Below, one piece after another: positions 1-8,956 of a stretch of DNA of 64,000 bases. The notes beneath the pieces are model-generated. The model was not told where the DNA came from, did no database searches, and saw only the letters and a program-made list of their open reading frames with translations. The stretch lies in NCBI RefSeq assembly GCF_026153355.1, contig NZ_CP110636.1, forward strand, positions 992,001 through 1,056,000, read 5' to 3'. Each line of letters starts with the position of its first letter. The stretch's first letter is position 1. The position numbers and the translations under genes were made by a program. The stretch is from Streptomyces endophytica (GTDB lineage Bacteria; Actinomycetota; Actinomycetes; Streptomycetales; Streptomycetaceae).

Positions 1-884
1 AGGCCGATGTCGTCGATCTCCACACCGCGGACGTCCAGTTCGCGGATCACCTCGGCGAGCAGCTTGGCGCCGCCGGCGACCGGGATCGTCAGCTTGCGGA
101 TGTGCGGCTCGACCGTGCCCTCCCCCTTGGCGAAGCCGCGCAGCACCTCGTCGGCGACGGTGAGGTGCTCGGGCGCGTGCACCACGACCTCGACGCGCTC
201 GCCGCCGGTGCGCGCCTTGAGCTGGTCGGAGGTGCCGCGGGCGATGACCTTGCCGTGGTCGACGACGCAGATGTCGTGCGCGAGGCGGTCGGCCTCCTCC
301 AGGTACTGGGTGGTGAGCAGCAGGGTCGTACCGCCCGCGACGAGCTCCTGGATGACGTCCCACAGCGCCTGGCGGTTGCGCGGGTCCAGGCCCGTGGTCG
401 GCTCGTCCATGAACATCACCGGGGGGCTGACGACCAGCGCGGCCGCGAGGTCGAGCCGGCGGCGCATCCCGCCGGAGTAGGTCTTGGCGGTACGGTCCGC
501 CGCATCGTTGAGGTGGAAGCGCTCCAGCAGCTCGGCGGCCCGGCGCTTGGCGTCCCGGCCACTCATCTGGTAGAGCTGCCCGACCATCGTCAGGTTCTCC
601 CGGCCGGTCAAGTACTCGTCCACAGCGGCGAATTGGCCCGAGAGACCGATGGACCGGCGTACCTTGTCGGGATGGGCGAGCACGTCGATCCCGGCAACCT
701 CCGCCTTGCCGCGGTCGGGTCGGAGCAGGGTCGTCAGGACGCGTACGGCGGTGGTCTTGCCGGCACCGTTCGGGCCAAGCATGCCGAGGACGGTTCCTTC
801 GGGAACGTCCAGGTCGACGCCGTCCAGCGCCCTCACGTCGCCGAAGGTCTTCACCAGCCCTTCGGCGTAAATGGCGCCTGGCAT
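1..884 (-). CDS. Daunorubicin-resistance-type (DrrA-like) ABC transporter ATP-binding protein, partial
   Basis: ATPase subunit that would power export of a drug or lipid-like substrate through a separate membrane partner. The minus-strand translation starts MPGAIYAEGLVKTFG. It carries Walker A (GPNGAGKTT, about residue 38), a Q-loop region, the signature YSGGMRRRLDLA near residue 135, Walker B (MFMDEPTTGLD, about 155) and the switch TTQYLEEADRLA. The C-terminal extension with VEVVVHAPEHLTVADEVL is typical of the DrrA branch. The gene runs off the left edge, so its C-terminus and the expected permease gene are not visible. ATG at 884 is preferred; an upstream ATG at 898 is out of frame. Two short palindromes lie upstream. 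Family assignment is firm, substrate unknown. Confidence 0.93.
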   Translation of the reverse strand, partial: MPGAIYAEGLVKTFGDVRALDGVDLDVPEGTVLGMLGPNGAGKTTAVRVLTTLLRPDRGKAEVAGIDVLAHPDKVRRSIGLSGQFAAVDEYLTGRENLTMVGQLYQMSGRDAKRRAAELLERFHLNDAADRTAKTYSGGMRRRLDLAAALVVSPPVMFMDEPTTGLDPRNRQALWDVIQELVAGGTTLLLTTQYLEEADRLAHDICVVDHGKVIARGTSDQLKARTGGERVEVVVHAPEHLTVADEVLRGFAKGEGTVEPHIRKLTIPVAGGAKLLAEVIRELDVRGVEIDDIG

Positions 885-926
885 ATGGGTACCCCCATGG
901 CTTGGGTGAGTTCCAGGTCGAAATAT

Positions 927-945
927 GTCGAATGTTACGTTCGAC
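927..945. promoter_or_regulatory. Inverted repeat upstream of the ABC ATPase gene, possible operator
   Basis: GTCGAA - 7 nt - TTCGAC, perfect 6-bp arms, about 43 bp upstream of the ATPase start codon. Position and symmetry suit a repressor site. No regulator gene is visible beside it, so the function is inferred. Confidence 0.35.
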
Positions 946-1037
946 GGACAGAGCCCGCTTCAGGGCATTTGTCCGCAGCGGGACGTCAGGGCGCGCACGG
1001 CACGCCGGTACCCCGCATCCGGGATGCTACTCCGTAA

Positions 1038-1051
1038 CGCGATACATCGCG
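1038..1051. promoter_or_regulatory. CGCGAT-AC-ATCGCG palindrome in the ABC ATPase / ilvA intergenic gap
   Basis: Perfect 6-bp arms separated by two bases, followed by a further CGATAC half copy and an AT-rich stretch. It lies between the ATPase start and the ilvA stop, so it can only serve the ATPase promoter region. It resembles operators of PadR/TetR-type export regulators. The role is inferred. Confidence 0.35.
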
Positions 1052-1119
1052 ATACAAATAAGCAGATCCGACTTCCGGCCCCCGACCGGCCCGCGCCCGC
1101 CTCGCTCCAGCCCCTCCGG

Positions 1120-2424
1120 TCACTCCAGAACGACGTAACCCGCCTCCGCGAGTGCCGTGCGCACCTCGCCGCAGTGTTCCGGGCCCTTGGTCTCCAGATG
1201 CAGTTCCACCTCGACCTCGGTCAGCCCGAGCCGCGGATCGGTCCGTACGTGGCCCACGTCGAGGATGTTCGCGTCCACCACCGTCAGCACCCCGAGCAGG
1301 TTCTCCAGCGCCCCCGGCCGGTCCGTCAGCCGCAGCCGCAGCGAGAGGTAGCGGCCCCCGGCGGCCATGCCGAACCGCAGGATGCGCTGCATCAGCAGCG
1401 GATCGACGTTCCCGCCGGACAGCACCGCCACCACCGGCCCCTCGAACGACCGCGGATCGGCGAGCAGCGCCGCCACCGGGCTCGCCCCGGCCGGCTCCAC
1501 CACCAGCTTCGCCCGCTCCAGGCACAGCAGCAGGGCACTGGAGAGGTCGTCCTCGCTGACCGTCCGGACCTCGTCCACCAGCCGCTCGATGATCCCGAAG
1601 GGCACGTCGCCGGGCCGGCCGACCTTGATGCCGTCCGCCATCGTCGACAGCCCCTCGATCGCCACCGGATGCCCGGCCGCCAGCGACGGCGGGTAGCAGG
1701 CCGCGCCCGCCGCCTGCACCCCGACGACCTTCACGTCCGGCCGCAGCGCCTTGACCGCCAGCGCGATCCCCGCGGCCAGCCCGCCGCCGCCGATGCCGAC
1801 GACGATGGTGCGCACCTCCGGGCACTGCTCCAGGATCTCCAGCCCGACCGTGCCCTGACCGGCGATGATGTCGCGGTGGTCGAAGGGGTGGATGAAGACC
1901 GCACCGGTCTCCCGTGCGTACTCCTCGGCGGCGGCCAGCGTCTCGTCCACCACATGGCCGTGCAGCCGCACCTCGGCACCGTATTCGCGGGTCGCCGCGA
2001 CCTTCGGCAACGGGGCGCCGACCGGCATGAACACCGTGGACCGCACGCCGAGCAGGGACGCCGCGAGGGCCACCCCCTGGGCGTGGTTACCGGCGCTCGC
2101 GGCCACCACGCCGGCCGCCCGTTCCTCCGCGGAGAGCCCGGCGATCCGGACGTAGGCGCCGCGGATCTTGAACGAACCGGTGCGCTGGAGGTTCTCGCAC
2201 TTGAGGTGAACGGGCGCGCCGACCAGCCCGGACAGATAGCGGCTGCCCTCCATCGCGGTGGCCCGTGCCACGCCCGAGAGCATCTTGTGCGCCTCCCGGA
2301 CGTCCTCGATCGTGACCGGGAGCGCGACGGGGGTCGTGACAGGGGGTCGTTCGGCGTCGGGCTGTCCGGAGTCGGGGCGGGGCTCGTGCGACGGACGCGG
2401 CGGATGAGGCGTATGAGCAGCCAT
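1120..2424 (-). CDS. ilvA: Threonine ammonia-lyase (threonine dehydratase) with C-terminal ACT domain
   Basis: PLP enzyme converting threonine to 2-oxobutyrate and ammonia, the entry to isoleucine synthesis; it also feeds propionyl-CoA pools. The protein is 434 aa. The PLP-lysine motif is NLQRTGSFKIRGA, followed by SAGNHAQGVA and the glycine-rich phosphate loop GIGGGGLAAG. The last ~80 residues (RYLSLRLRLTDRPGALENLL...) form one ACT domain, as in the single-ACT TdcB/IlvA class. Start ATG at 2424 (MAAHTPHPP) is preferred to the in-frame codon at 2478, which only adds low-complexity sequence. A GTG nearer the conserved core (VTTPVALPVTIEDV) is also possible. The gene stands alone, with metB three genes downstream. 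Confidence 0.93.
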   Translation of the reverse strand: MAAHTPHPPRPSHEPRPDSGQPDAERPPVTTPVALPVTIEDVREAHKMLSGVARATAMEGSRYLSGLVGAPVHLKCENLQRTGSFKIRGAYVRIAGLSAEERAAGVVAASAGNHAQGVALAASLLGVRSTVFMPVGAPLPKVAATREYGAEVRLHGHVVDETLAAAEEYARETGAVFIHPFDHRDIIAGQGTVGLEILEQCPEVRTIVVGIGGGGLAAGIALAVKALRPDVKVVGVQAAGAACYPPSLAAGHPVAIEGLSTMADGIKVGRPGDVPFGIIERLVDEVRTVSEDDLSSALLLCLERAKLVVEPAGASPVAALLADPRSFEGPVVAVLSGGNVDPLLMQRILRFGMAAGGRYLSLRLRLTDRPGALENLLGVLTVVDANILDVGHVRTDPRLGLTEVEVELHLETKGPEHCGEVRTALAEAGYVVLE

Positions 2425-2588
2425 ACCGCCAGTCTCGCAGTTCGACGGTGCGCGGGCCCGCCCGCCCACGGGCACCAACGAGGAGGGCGGCGCGTTGTCG
2501 GAATGGACGGCGCAGGTACGCCGTGCGCCGGGTCCGCGTACGCTGTCCTCCCATCCATACGCACTTCCATCGAAGCGAGCTCCCGGCC

Positions 2589-3089
2589 ATGCCCACCTCT
2601 TCGGACATGACGACCCACACCGACCCCGCTCTCCTCGACGCGCTGCAGCACCAAGTGGCCGTCTTCGCCCGCCGCGCCGAACAGAGCCGGCTCGGCGGCG
2701 TGGGGCAGGCGCGCAATTCCATGGACCGCGCCGCCTACCTGCTGCTCAACCGCCTCGACCAGGAAGGCCCGATGGGCGTCAAGGCCCTGGCCGCCGGCAT
2801 GGGCATCGACTCCTCGACGGTCACCCGGCAGGTCGCCCCGCTGGTCGACTCCGGGCTCGTCAGCCGGGCCACCCACCCGGAGGACGGCCGCGCCGTGGTG
2901 CTCGAACTGTCCGAGCGCGGCCACGCCCGGCTGGACGAGGTGCGGGCCTCGCGCCGTGCGCTGATGGCGCTGGTCACGGAGAAGTGGACCGACGAGGAGC
3001 GCGAGGCGTTCACCACGCTGCTGACCCGCTTCAACGTCTCCCTCTCCGACATCACCGCGTCCCTGACGCCCACGGGTCCGACGTCCTGA
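2589..3089 (+). CDS. MarR-family transcriptional regulator
   Basis: A 166-aa winged-helix regulator. Its core reads AAYLLLNRLDQEGPMGVKALAAGM, then the recognition helix region DSSTVTRQVAPLVDSGLVSR, then the wing HPEDGRAVVLELSERG, as in MarR proteins that sense small phenolic or lipophilic ligands. Start ATG at 2589 (MPTSSDMTTHTD) removes an arginine-rich upstream extension that is only read-through. It is transcribed away from ilvA. The target is unknown; the divergent ilvA or the sigma-like gene downstream are the obvious candidates. Confidence 0.9.
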   Translation: MPTSSDMTTHTDPALLDALQHQVAVFARRAEQSRLGGVGQARNSMDRAAYLLLNRLDQEGPMGVKALAAGMGIDSSTVTRQVAPLVDSGLVSRATHPEDGRAVVLELSERGHARLDEVRASRRALMALVTEKWTDEEREAFTTLLTRFNVSLSDITASLTPTGPTS

Positions 3090-3291
3090 CACCACCGGCA
3101 GCTCCGGCCGGTGGCACGCTACGACCCGGCCGGCGGCCCGCCGCGTACCGGCCGGTGACATTCCGCGGCCCGGCGGCCGGTGACGCGCCCCGGCCCGGAC
3201 CCGGGTAAGTCGTCACGCCTCTTGACCGGGTGGCCGCGCTGCCGTGCTATAGGAGCCCAGGGGGTCGGGCGTCCGTCATCCGGGAGGCGCG

Positions 3292-3765
3292 GTGCGAGAG
3301 CGGCGGCCGGTGCAGCAGCGCCGCCACGCCCGGGAGTTCGAGTCGTTCGTGGCGGGCGCGGCCGGACGGCTGTTCCGCGCCGCCACCCTCCTGACCGGCG
3401 AGCCCGCCGCCCATCCCGCCCCGGCCGCCGAGGAATTGCTGGTCCGCGCGCTGGCCCGGACGTACGCCGACTGGGACCGGCTGCGCGGCGAGGACCCGTA
3501 CGAGCGCACCCGCCGGGAGCTCGCCGACCGTTTCGCCCGCACCGCCCGGCGGCACCGACGGCCGCGCGGCGGGCCGCTGGACCGGCTGACCCCGCAGGAG
3601 CGCCTGGTCCTCGTGCTGCGGCTGCACGAAGGGGTGGCCGAGGAGCAGACCGCGGCCCAACTCGGCCTGCCCACCGAGCGGATACGCACGCTGTGCCGGC
3701 ACGCCGTCGCCGCGCTCCGCAGCCATCGGCCGGCCGGCCGGGCCCGCGGCGGCGGGGCGCCATGA
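3292..3765 (+). CDS. Sigma-70-region-4-like (SigE/ECF-type) protein
   Basis: A 157-aa protein. The middle has the helical look of sigma region 2 (FESFVAGAAGRLFRAATLL). The C-terminal third reads like region 4 (LDRLTPQERLVLVLRLHEGVAEEQTAAQLGLPTERIRTL). It is shorter and more degenerate than a standard SigE-family sigma, so DNA binding is likely but core-polymerase binding is uncertain. The GTG start at 3292 has a good ribosome site (GGGAGG, 6 nt spacing). Its stop overlaps the next gene's start (ATGA), so the two are translationally coupled. The partner is a small membrane protein, which could be an anti-sigma-like tether; this is inference. Confidence 0.7.
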   Translation: MRERRPVQQRRHAREFESFVAGAAGRLFRAATLLTGEPAAHPAPAAEELLVRALARTYADWDRLRGEDPYERTRRELADRFARTARRHRRPRGGPLDRLTPQERLVLVLRLHEGVAEEQTAAQLGLPTERIRTLCRHAVAALRSHRPAGRARGGGAP

Positions 3766-4046
3766 ACCTCTACCCCGAGGCCGCCGTGCCGGACCCGGGC
3801 GTCCCCGACCGCAAGGAGACCGAGGCCCGGCGGATGCTGGCCGGGCTGCCGCTGCCGCCCGTGCCGCCGGACCTGGCCGCCCGGGCCCTCGCCCGCGGCC
3901 GGCGACTGCGCGCACACCGCCGGCTGCGGCGCCGCCTCGGCTGGCTGCTGGCGCTGCTCGCCGTGGCGGCGCTGACCTGGACGGCCGCGGCCCAGCCCTG
4001 GGTCCCGCCGCCGTCCCGCACCACCCCTCCGGTCGAGGGGTGGTGA
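3762..4046 (+). CDS. Small single-pass membrane protein coupled to the sigma-like gene
   Basis: 94 aa. An acidic/proline N-terminal half is followed by an arginine-rich stretch (RGRRLRAHRRLRRRLG), one hydrophobic helix (WLLALLAVAALTWTAAA) and a short proline-rich tail. The ATG at 3762 overlaps the preceding TGA in ATGA. The topology (basic residues, then one helix) fits a cytoplasmic N-terminus. Such pairs often pair a sigma-like factor with a membrane-bound regulator, but no zinc-binding anti-sigma motif is present, so that role is only a guess. Confidence 0.65.
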   Translation: MNLYPEAAVPDPGVPDRKETEARRMLAGLPLPPVPPDLAARALARGRRLRAHRRLRRRLGWLLALLAVAALTWTAAAQPWVPPPSRTTPPVEGW

Positions 4047-4094
4047 CGGGCGAGCGGCCGTCACGAGGCAGCGGGCGGCAGCTGTCGGCAGGGG

Positions 4095-5255
4095 TCAGCC
4101 CAGCGCCTGCGCCAGGTCGGCCAGCAGGTCCTCGGCGGACTCGATGCCGACCGAGAGGCGTACGAGGTCGTTGGGGACCTCCAGCTGCGAGCCGGCCGTC
4201 GACGCGTGCGTCATCCGCCCCGGGTGCTCGATCAGCGACTCGACGCCGCCCAGCGACTCACCGAGGGTGAACAGCTGCGACCGGTTGCAGACCTCGATGG
4301 CGGCCTGCTCGCCGCCCGCGACCTGGAACGACACCATGCCGCCGAACGACCGCATCTGCTTGGCCGCGACCTCGTGCCCCGGGTGCTCCGACAGGCCCGG
4401 GTAATAGACCCGGGTCACCTTGTTGTGCGAGGTCAGCAGCTCCGCGATCCGCTCGGCGTTGGAGCTGTGCCGGTCCATCCGTACGGCGAGGGTCTTGATG
4501 CCGCGCATCACCAGCCACGAGTCGAACGGGCCGGCGACCGCGCCCATCGCGTTCTGGTGGTAGGCGAGTTCCTCACCGAGGGTGTCGTCGTTGACGACCA
4601 GGGCGCCGCCGACCACGTCCGAGTGGCCGCCCATGTACTTGGTCGTGGAGTAGACCACCACGTCCGCGCCGAGGGCGAGCGGCTGCTGGAGGTAGGGGCT
4701 GGCGAAGGTGTTGTCGACGACGAGCCGGACCCCGGCGTCCCGCGAGACGGCGGCCAGCGCCTCGATGTCGCTGATGCCGAGCAGCGGGTTGCTGGGCGTC
4801 TCCACCCAGATCAGCTTCGTACGGGGGCGCAGGGCCTCGCGCACCGCCCGCGGGTCGGAGGTGTCGGCCACCGACCACTCCACGCCCCACCGCTCGACGA
4901 CCTTGGAGATCAGCCGGAACGTTCCGCCATAGGCGTCGTTGGGGATGATGATGTGGTCACCGGGGACCAGCAGGGTGCGCAGCAGGGTGTCCTCGGCCGC
5001 GAGGCCGGAGGCGAAGGCGAGCCCGCGGCGGCCGCCGTCGAGCGCCGCGAGGTTTTCCTCCAGGGCGGTACGGGTCGGGTTGGCGCTGCGGCTGTATTCG
5101 TAACCGCCGCGCAGCCCGCCTACACCGTCCTGCTTGTAAGTGGATACCTGGTAGATGGGCGGAACCACCGCGCCGGTCGTGGGGTCGGGTTCCTGACCTG
5201 CGTGGATGGCAAGGGTTTCGAAATGCTGGTGGCGCTGTTCGCGCTGATCGCTCAT
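4095..5255 (-). CDS. metB: Cystathionine gamma-synthase
   Basis: A 386-aa fold-type I PLP enzyme joining an activated homoserine and cysteine to cystathionine in methionine synthesis. Visible family marks: TLAIHAGQEPDPTTGAVVPP at the N-terminus, EYSRSANPTRTALEENLAAL, SGLAAEDTLLRTLL, WVETPSNPLLG, and the PLP lysine in VVYSTTKYMGGHSDV. The C-terminal SLGGVESLIEHPGRMTHA separates this group from unrelated aminotransferases. Start ATG at 5255 (MSDQREQRHQHFE) is chosen because the upstream in-frame extension is low-complexity read-through. A lyase (cystathionine gamma-lyase) cannot be excluded from sequence alone; streptomycete orthologues are usually called MetB. Confidence 0.9.
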   Translation of the reverse strand: MSDQREQRHQHFETLAIHAGQEPDPTTGAVVPPIYQVSTYKQDGVGGLRGGYEYSRSANPTRTALEENLAALDGGRRGLAFASGLAAEDTLLRTLLVPGDHIIIPNDAYGGTFRLISKVVERWGVEWSVADTSDPRAVREALRPRTKLIWVETPSNPLLGISDIEALAAVSRDAGVRLVVDNTFASPYLQQPLALGADVVVYSTTKYMGGHSDVVGGALVVNDDTLGEELAYHQNAMGAVAGPFDSWLVMRGIKTLAVRMDRHSSNAERIAELLTSHNKVTRVYYPGLSEHPGHEVAAKQMRSFGGMVSFQVAGGEQAAIEVCNRSQLFTLGESLGGVESLIEHPGRMTHASTAGSQLEVPNDLVRLSVGIESAEDLLADLAQALG

Positions 5256-5471
5256 GCCTGCCGAGGGTAGTCGGCCGCGCGGCCGGCGTTCCCGGAACTT
5301 TCTGGTTCGCTTGTTAGTGGATACGTACGAGGGGTCGCACACTGGTTCCCGCCACGTCCCCTCCGCCCCGCCCGACCCCACCCGACGCCCCCGAACCGCC
5401 CCCGCCACAGCCACAGCCACAGCCCCCCTCACCCGTCGTTCACCACAGGTACAGGACACAGGACACACCCC

Positions 5472-6602
5472 ATGGACGCTCTGCTGGTTCTCCTCGCCGC
5501 GCTCGCGCTGGGCGGCCTCGTCTTCCTGCCCTGGATGCGCCGCCGGCGGGCCGTCCAGCAGACCCGGCAGGGGCTCGCGGTGGCCTCCGACCCGATGGCG
5601 GGCTACGGCTTCGTCCCGCTGGAGGAGCTCGACGTACGGCTGCCCGGCCCGGACCGGGAGCTGGAGGACGCGCTGGACGCGGTCCGGCGTACGCACGACT
5701 GGCGCCCGGCGGCCGAGCTGCTGAAGTCCACCGGTGACGACTGGGAGCGCCGCTGGCAGCGGGTGCAGACGCTGGCCGGCGCGGCCGCGTTCGAGCTGGC
5801 CGCGGGCGGGCCGGCGCAGGAGGGCGGGCGGCGGACCGGCGGCATCTGGCTGCGCACCTGGCGCTCGGAGGCGCCGAAGGACCCCGGCGGCGCCGAGACG
5901 CACGCCCAGTTCCTCGTCGTCCAGGCGCTGCGGGACCCCGGCTCGCAGGACTTCCGGATGATCCTGGAGGAGGCCCGTACGGTCTGCCGGGAGGCCGGCC
6001 TGCTGGCACCGGGCAGCCCGATCCCGTACGTCATCGAGCTGGCCGTGGCCCGCGGCCTGCACGACCGGCCCGCCGACTACGAGGAGCTGTGGTCCGAGGC
6101 CGCCCGGCGCGCCCCGCACCACATGGGCGCCCACCTCGCGGCCCTCCCGTACTGGTCCCAGAAGTGGCACGGCTCCCGCACGGAGGCCGAGGCGTTCGCC
6201 GAACGCTCCGCGGCCGACGCACCCACCGGCTCCCTCCTCCCGGCCCTCCCGCTCTTCGCGGTCTACGAGCACCTGCCCGAGGCCAACATGGTCCGCAGCC
6301 TGTACCAGAGCGCGGTCATCGAGCGCGCCATCGAGGGCGCCCACTTCGCACTCCGCGAGGCCCCGGCCGACCACCCCATGGCCCCGCACGTCCGGCACCT
6401 GCTGATCTGGTTCCTGGTACGCGCCGAGCGCTACGCCGAGGCCATGGAGCAGCTGCGCCTGGTCGACGGCCACGTGGGCGCCGTGCCGTGGTCGTACGGC
6501 CGCAGCCCCGCCGCCGAGTACGCCGCCTACCGCGCCCTGGCCATCGCCGGCTGGGAACAACTGGGCGGCACATCGACGGGCTTCCCCCAGGACCGCCCGT
6601 AG
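5472..6602 (+). CDS. Conserved membrane-anchored helical-repeat protein, function unknown
   Basis: 376 aa. The N-terminus is a hydrophobic anchor ([19 protein letters not shown]) followed by a basic stop (RRRRAVQQ), predicting a cytoplasmic body. The rest is alpha-helical, with TPR-like amphipathic pairs such as [22 protein letters not shown] and [20 protein letters not shown]. No catalytic motif is recognised. It lies between metB (divergent) and msrA (same strand, 272 bp gap), an arrangement I recall as conserved in streptomycetes. A scaffold or chaperone-like role is possible; I do not assign one. Confidence 0.75.
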   Translation: MDALLVLLAALALGGLVFLPWMRRRRAVQQTRQGLAVASDPMAGYGFVPLEELDVRLPGPDRELEDALDAVRRTHDWRPAAELLKSTGDDWERRWQRVQTLAGAAAFELAAGGPAQEGGRRTGGIWLRTWRSEAPKDPGGAETHAQFLVVQALRDPGSQDFRMILEEARTVCREAGLLAPGSPIPYVIELAVARGLHDRPADYEELWSEAARRAPHHMGAHLAALPYWSQKWHGSRTEAEAFAERSAADAPTGSLLPALPLFAVYEHLPEANMVRSLYQSAVIERAIEGAHFALREAPADHPMAPHVRHLLIWFLVRAERYAEAMEQLRLVDGHVGAVPWSYGRSPAAEYAAYRALAIAGWEQLGGTSTGFPQDRP

Positions 6603-6873
6603 GCGCAAACGGGGTGGCCCGGGGGAGGCCGGAAACGCGCCCGCGGGACGCCCGGCCCCGCCCGCGACGGCGACCGGGCGCCCCCCGGCCGCCCGGGGAC
6701 GCCGCGAGGCACCCGGCACTCCCCGCACCCCTCGCCCGCCCCGGAATGCGACCGCGCCCGCCGACGTTGACGCAAGGGCCACCACTGCCGACAACTGCCC
6801 GCCACCGCTCCCTCCCCCGAACTGCTCCCTTCCTCCCGAACTGCTTCCTCCCGCCCTCCCTGGAGCCGCTCCC

Positions 6874-7542
6874 ATGCTCTTCTCCCGCTTCAAGAACCAG
6901 CTCCCGACCCCCGAGGAAGCGCTCGAAGGCCGCCCCGAGCCGGTCTTCGCCGTCCCCGAGCGGCACACCGTCCTCGGCAACCCGCTCCTGGGCCCGTACC
7001 CGGAGGGCCTGGAGATCGCCGACTTCGGCCTGGGCTGCTTCTGGGGCGCCGAGCGGAAGTTCTGGCAGACCGCGGGCGTCTGGACCACCCTCGTCGGCTA
7101 CCAGGGCGGCCACACCCCGAACCCCACCTACGAAGAGGTCTGCAGCGGCCACACCGGCCACACCGAGGCCGTCCGCGTCGTCTACGACCCGGCAGTGGTC
7201 CCCTACACGTCCCTCCTGAAGCTCTTCTGGGAGTCCCACGACCCCACCCAGGGCTTCCGCCAGGGCAACGACGTCGGCACCCAGTACCGCTCCGCCATCT
7301 ACACCCACTCCCCCGCCCAACAACAGGCCGCCGAAGCCTCCCGCGACGCCTACCGCACCGTCCTCCACAACTCCGGCTACACCGACATCACCACCGAAAT
7401 CCTCCCCGCCGCCCCCACCCGCCCCTTCTACCCGGCGGAGGCGTACCACCAGCAGTACTTGGACAAGAACCCGGGCGGGTACTGCGGGATCGGGGGCACG
7501 GGGGTGAGCTGCCCGGTAGGCGTGGCACCCGCCGGCGAATGA
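6874..7542 (+). CDS. msrA: Peptide-methionine (S)-S-oxide reductase MsrA
   Basis: Cytoplasmic repair enzyme that reduces methionine-S-sulfoxide in proteins, 222 aa. The catalytic motif [13 protein letters not shown] has the nucleophilic Cys. Substrate-pocket signatures are [26 protein letters not shown] and [23 protein letters not shown]. The C-terminal [19 protein letters not shown] carries the recycling cysteines. ATG at 6874 follows a GGAG box. Its stop overlaps the start of a DUF3885-like gene in ATGA. Diverged copies of this gene's last ~45-130 bp recur at 8230, 10661 and 11585, so the 3' end appears to be a hot spot for insertion. Confidence 0.96.
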   Translation: MLFSRFKNQLPTPEEALEGRPEPVFAVPERHTVLGNPLLGPYPEGLEIADFGLGCFWGAERKFWQTAGVWTTLVGYQGGHTPNPTYEEVCSGHTGHTEAVRVVYDPAVVPYTSLLKLFWESHDPTQGFRQGNDVGTQYRSAIYTHSPAQQQAAEASRDAYRTVLHNSGYTDITTEILPAAPTRPFYPAEAYHQQYLDKNPGGYCGIGGTGVSCPVGVAPAGE

Positions 7543-8132
7543 GCCTCGGTCTCGACCGCGAGGAGCTCACCACGCTGTGGCAGCGCCAGTGGCCCATGGG
7601 ACCGCCCATCGCCCACGAACTACGCGCTGCCTACAGCGACCGCTGGGTGCGCTTCCACAACCTCCCCGGCTCGAAGCGCCACCCGGAGACAGAGGACGAA
7701 TACGCCGTGGTCCTGGACCGGAACAACACGGTCCTGGATGAGCTTTTCGCCGGCACCGACGTGTACGTGGTAACCACGGCCTGGTCCAGCGAACCGAACG
7801 GCCCGGAGCGCCCCACACGGCGGCGCAAGGTCCACGCTGCCGGATCCTCCTGGATGACCATCGCCAACGAAGCCGACCCCGATCCCGAGTTCCACACGTA
7901 CACACACCTCTACGCCGACCGGCGCCCCTGGCAACGAGGCAGCCTCGACAGCATCCTTCGGGAAGTCGCACACGACGCACTCAGCGGCGTGATCATCACC
8001 GACACCGGGCTCCAACACATCCACCACCCCTACGACGGCGGTGCGGACATCATCCTGACGACTCCCGAGGAGCGCGACGAGCTCCGGAACCGTCATACGG
8101 ACTGGCTCTCGCAACATCCGACCGGCCTGTAA
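7539..8132 (+). CDS. DUF3885-like hypothetical protein translationally coupled to msrA
   Basis: 197 aa, soluble, tryptophan- and histidine-rich. The pattern ([64 protein letters not shown]) resembles the DUF3885 family as I recall it; the family has no settled function. The start codon sits in the msrA stop (ATGA), so expression depends on the msrA transcript. It is the first gene of the accessory island. Similar proteins often accompany toxin/immunity genes, so an immunity-like role is possible but not shown. Confidence 0.7.
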   Translation: MSLGLDREELTTLWQRQWPMGPPIAHELRAAYSDRWVRFHNLPGSKRHPETEDEYAVVLDRNNTVLDELFAGTDVYVVTTAWSSEPNGPERPTRRRKVHAAGSSWMTIANEADPDPEFHTYTHLYADRRPWQRGSLDSILREVAHDALSGVIITDTGLQHIHHPYDGGADIILTTPEERDELRNRHTDWLSQHPTGL

Positions 8133-8229
8133 CCCCCGACTCGGGAAACAGCCCGCAAAGATCTGCACGATCACGCAATCTCGCGGCTTCGGGCGGGGTC
8201 GGACATCTCTGTGTCGCAAGCGATTAGAG

Positions 8230-8397
8230 ACATCAGCAGTACCTTTCGGACGCCAAAACCCGGACGGGTACTGCGGCATCGGCGGGACGGGCGTCAAGCT
8301 AAGTGCCCCGTCAGAGACGAACTGGGGTCGGTCGTGCCCGACGGGCATCGCGCCTGCGCCGGAAGGCACGGAACAGCAGAACGCCCAAGGACAGTAG
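8230..8397 (+). pseudogene. msrA 3'-end remnant 1
   Basis: Reads HQQYL..., then, after a one-base shift at the AAAA run, [13 protein letters not shown], matching the MsrA tail at 7450-7542. The match continues to an in-frame TAG at 8395 through SCPTGIAPAPEG, which lines up with the native [11 protein letters not shown] after an extra 12-codon insertion. No start codon or catalytic region is present, so this is a tail only. It ends three bases before the ruined DUF6247 gene. Confidence 0.75.
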
Positions 8398-8399
8398 CC

Positions 8400-8629
8400 A
8401 TGACCACCTCCGCCGCTGGGCAACCACTCATTCCACAGCCCCCTTCCACGATTGCCGCACTGCGCCAGGCCATCAGTCTTCACATCCAGCGTCGACCCGA
8501 CGCGGCAGGGGAACTCCGCCGCTGGGAGGCCACCGCCGAGTCGGGAGACGCGGGCTCAGGCCGGCCGCCTCCGAGATCGGCCGGATCCTGGACAAGACCC
8601 ATGCCGCCATCGGCATCCCGCCCCAGTGA
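8400..8629 (+). pseudogene. Broken DUF6247-family gene, copy of the one at 10.9-11.3 kb
   Basis: Begins MTTSAAGQPLIPQPP, nearly identical to the intact copy (from its Met at 10907). An internal in-frame deletion removes the segment corresponding to QIAPAALPAF through AQWAVYV. A later frameshift near 8553 moves the tail (EIGRILDKTHAAIGIPPQ) into another frame, ending at 8629. Both lesions are clear by comparison with the intact copy. Not expected to give a functional product. Confidence 0.8.
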
Positions 8630-8735
8630 GGCGCTGACAGGCGCTGGGAGTACGGCCCAGACCACGGCAATGTGGCGGGCGGCACCCCGGTCACGTGGTG
8701 GCGGAAGTGGAATGTCTGGCCGGCCAGCGTCGACC
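8626..8735 (+). pseudogene. 5' fragment of the small toxin-like gene (copy of 11257-11365)
   Basis: Starts with the same GTGAG stop/start overlap as the intact pair and matches 11257 to about 11365 (RWEYxPDH..., then the GGTPV-TWWRKWN stretch). The match stops abruptly at about 8735, where WXG100-type coding sequence begins. The start is kept but the reading frame is broken. This marks the junction where the WXG100/toxin locus was joined. Confidence 0.7.
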
Positions 8736-8956
8736 TTCAAGAAGAGCTGACAACTCTGGACGACGCGGTCAAGAGCATAGCTGAAGCGTGGACCGGTGAC
8801 GCTCACATAAATTTCCGAAGCTACTATGATCAGTGGCGCTCCAAATCTGCCAATCTGCATCGTGATTTGCGGAACCTGCAAAAGATTACGCATACGGCGC
8901 ATGGTAACTACTCCGCTGCGCAGGCTGCGAATTTGAAAATGTGGGGGCGGGCATGA
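8672..8956 (+). CDS. WXG100-like secretion-associated small protein with a replaced N-terminus
   Basis: A 94-aa ORF. From about residue 20 (VDLQEELTTLDDAVKSIA) it is a typical WXG100 helical hairpin with the turn motif EAWTGDA and a second helix FRSYYDQWRSKSANLHRDL. Such proteins are small partners of ESX/type VII secretion. The first ~20 residues derive from the disrupted toxin-like gene, so the natural first helix is truncated and the protein may be chimeric or silent. No ribosome site stands out at ATG 8672. The stop overlaps the start of the toxin gene (ATGA), as expected for a WXG100-effector pair. Confidence 0.6.
   Translation: MAGGTPVTWWRKWNVWPASVDLQEELTTLDDAVKSIAEAWTGDAHINFRSYYDQWRSKSANLHRDLRNLQKITHTAHGNYSAAQAANLKMWGRA

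Noticed and set aside
4206..5270. Long plus-strand ORF opposite metB
   Set aside because: Antisense shadow of a firmly identified gene; arginine/glycine/valine-rich composition caused by GC3 bias.
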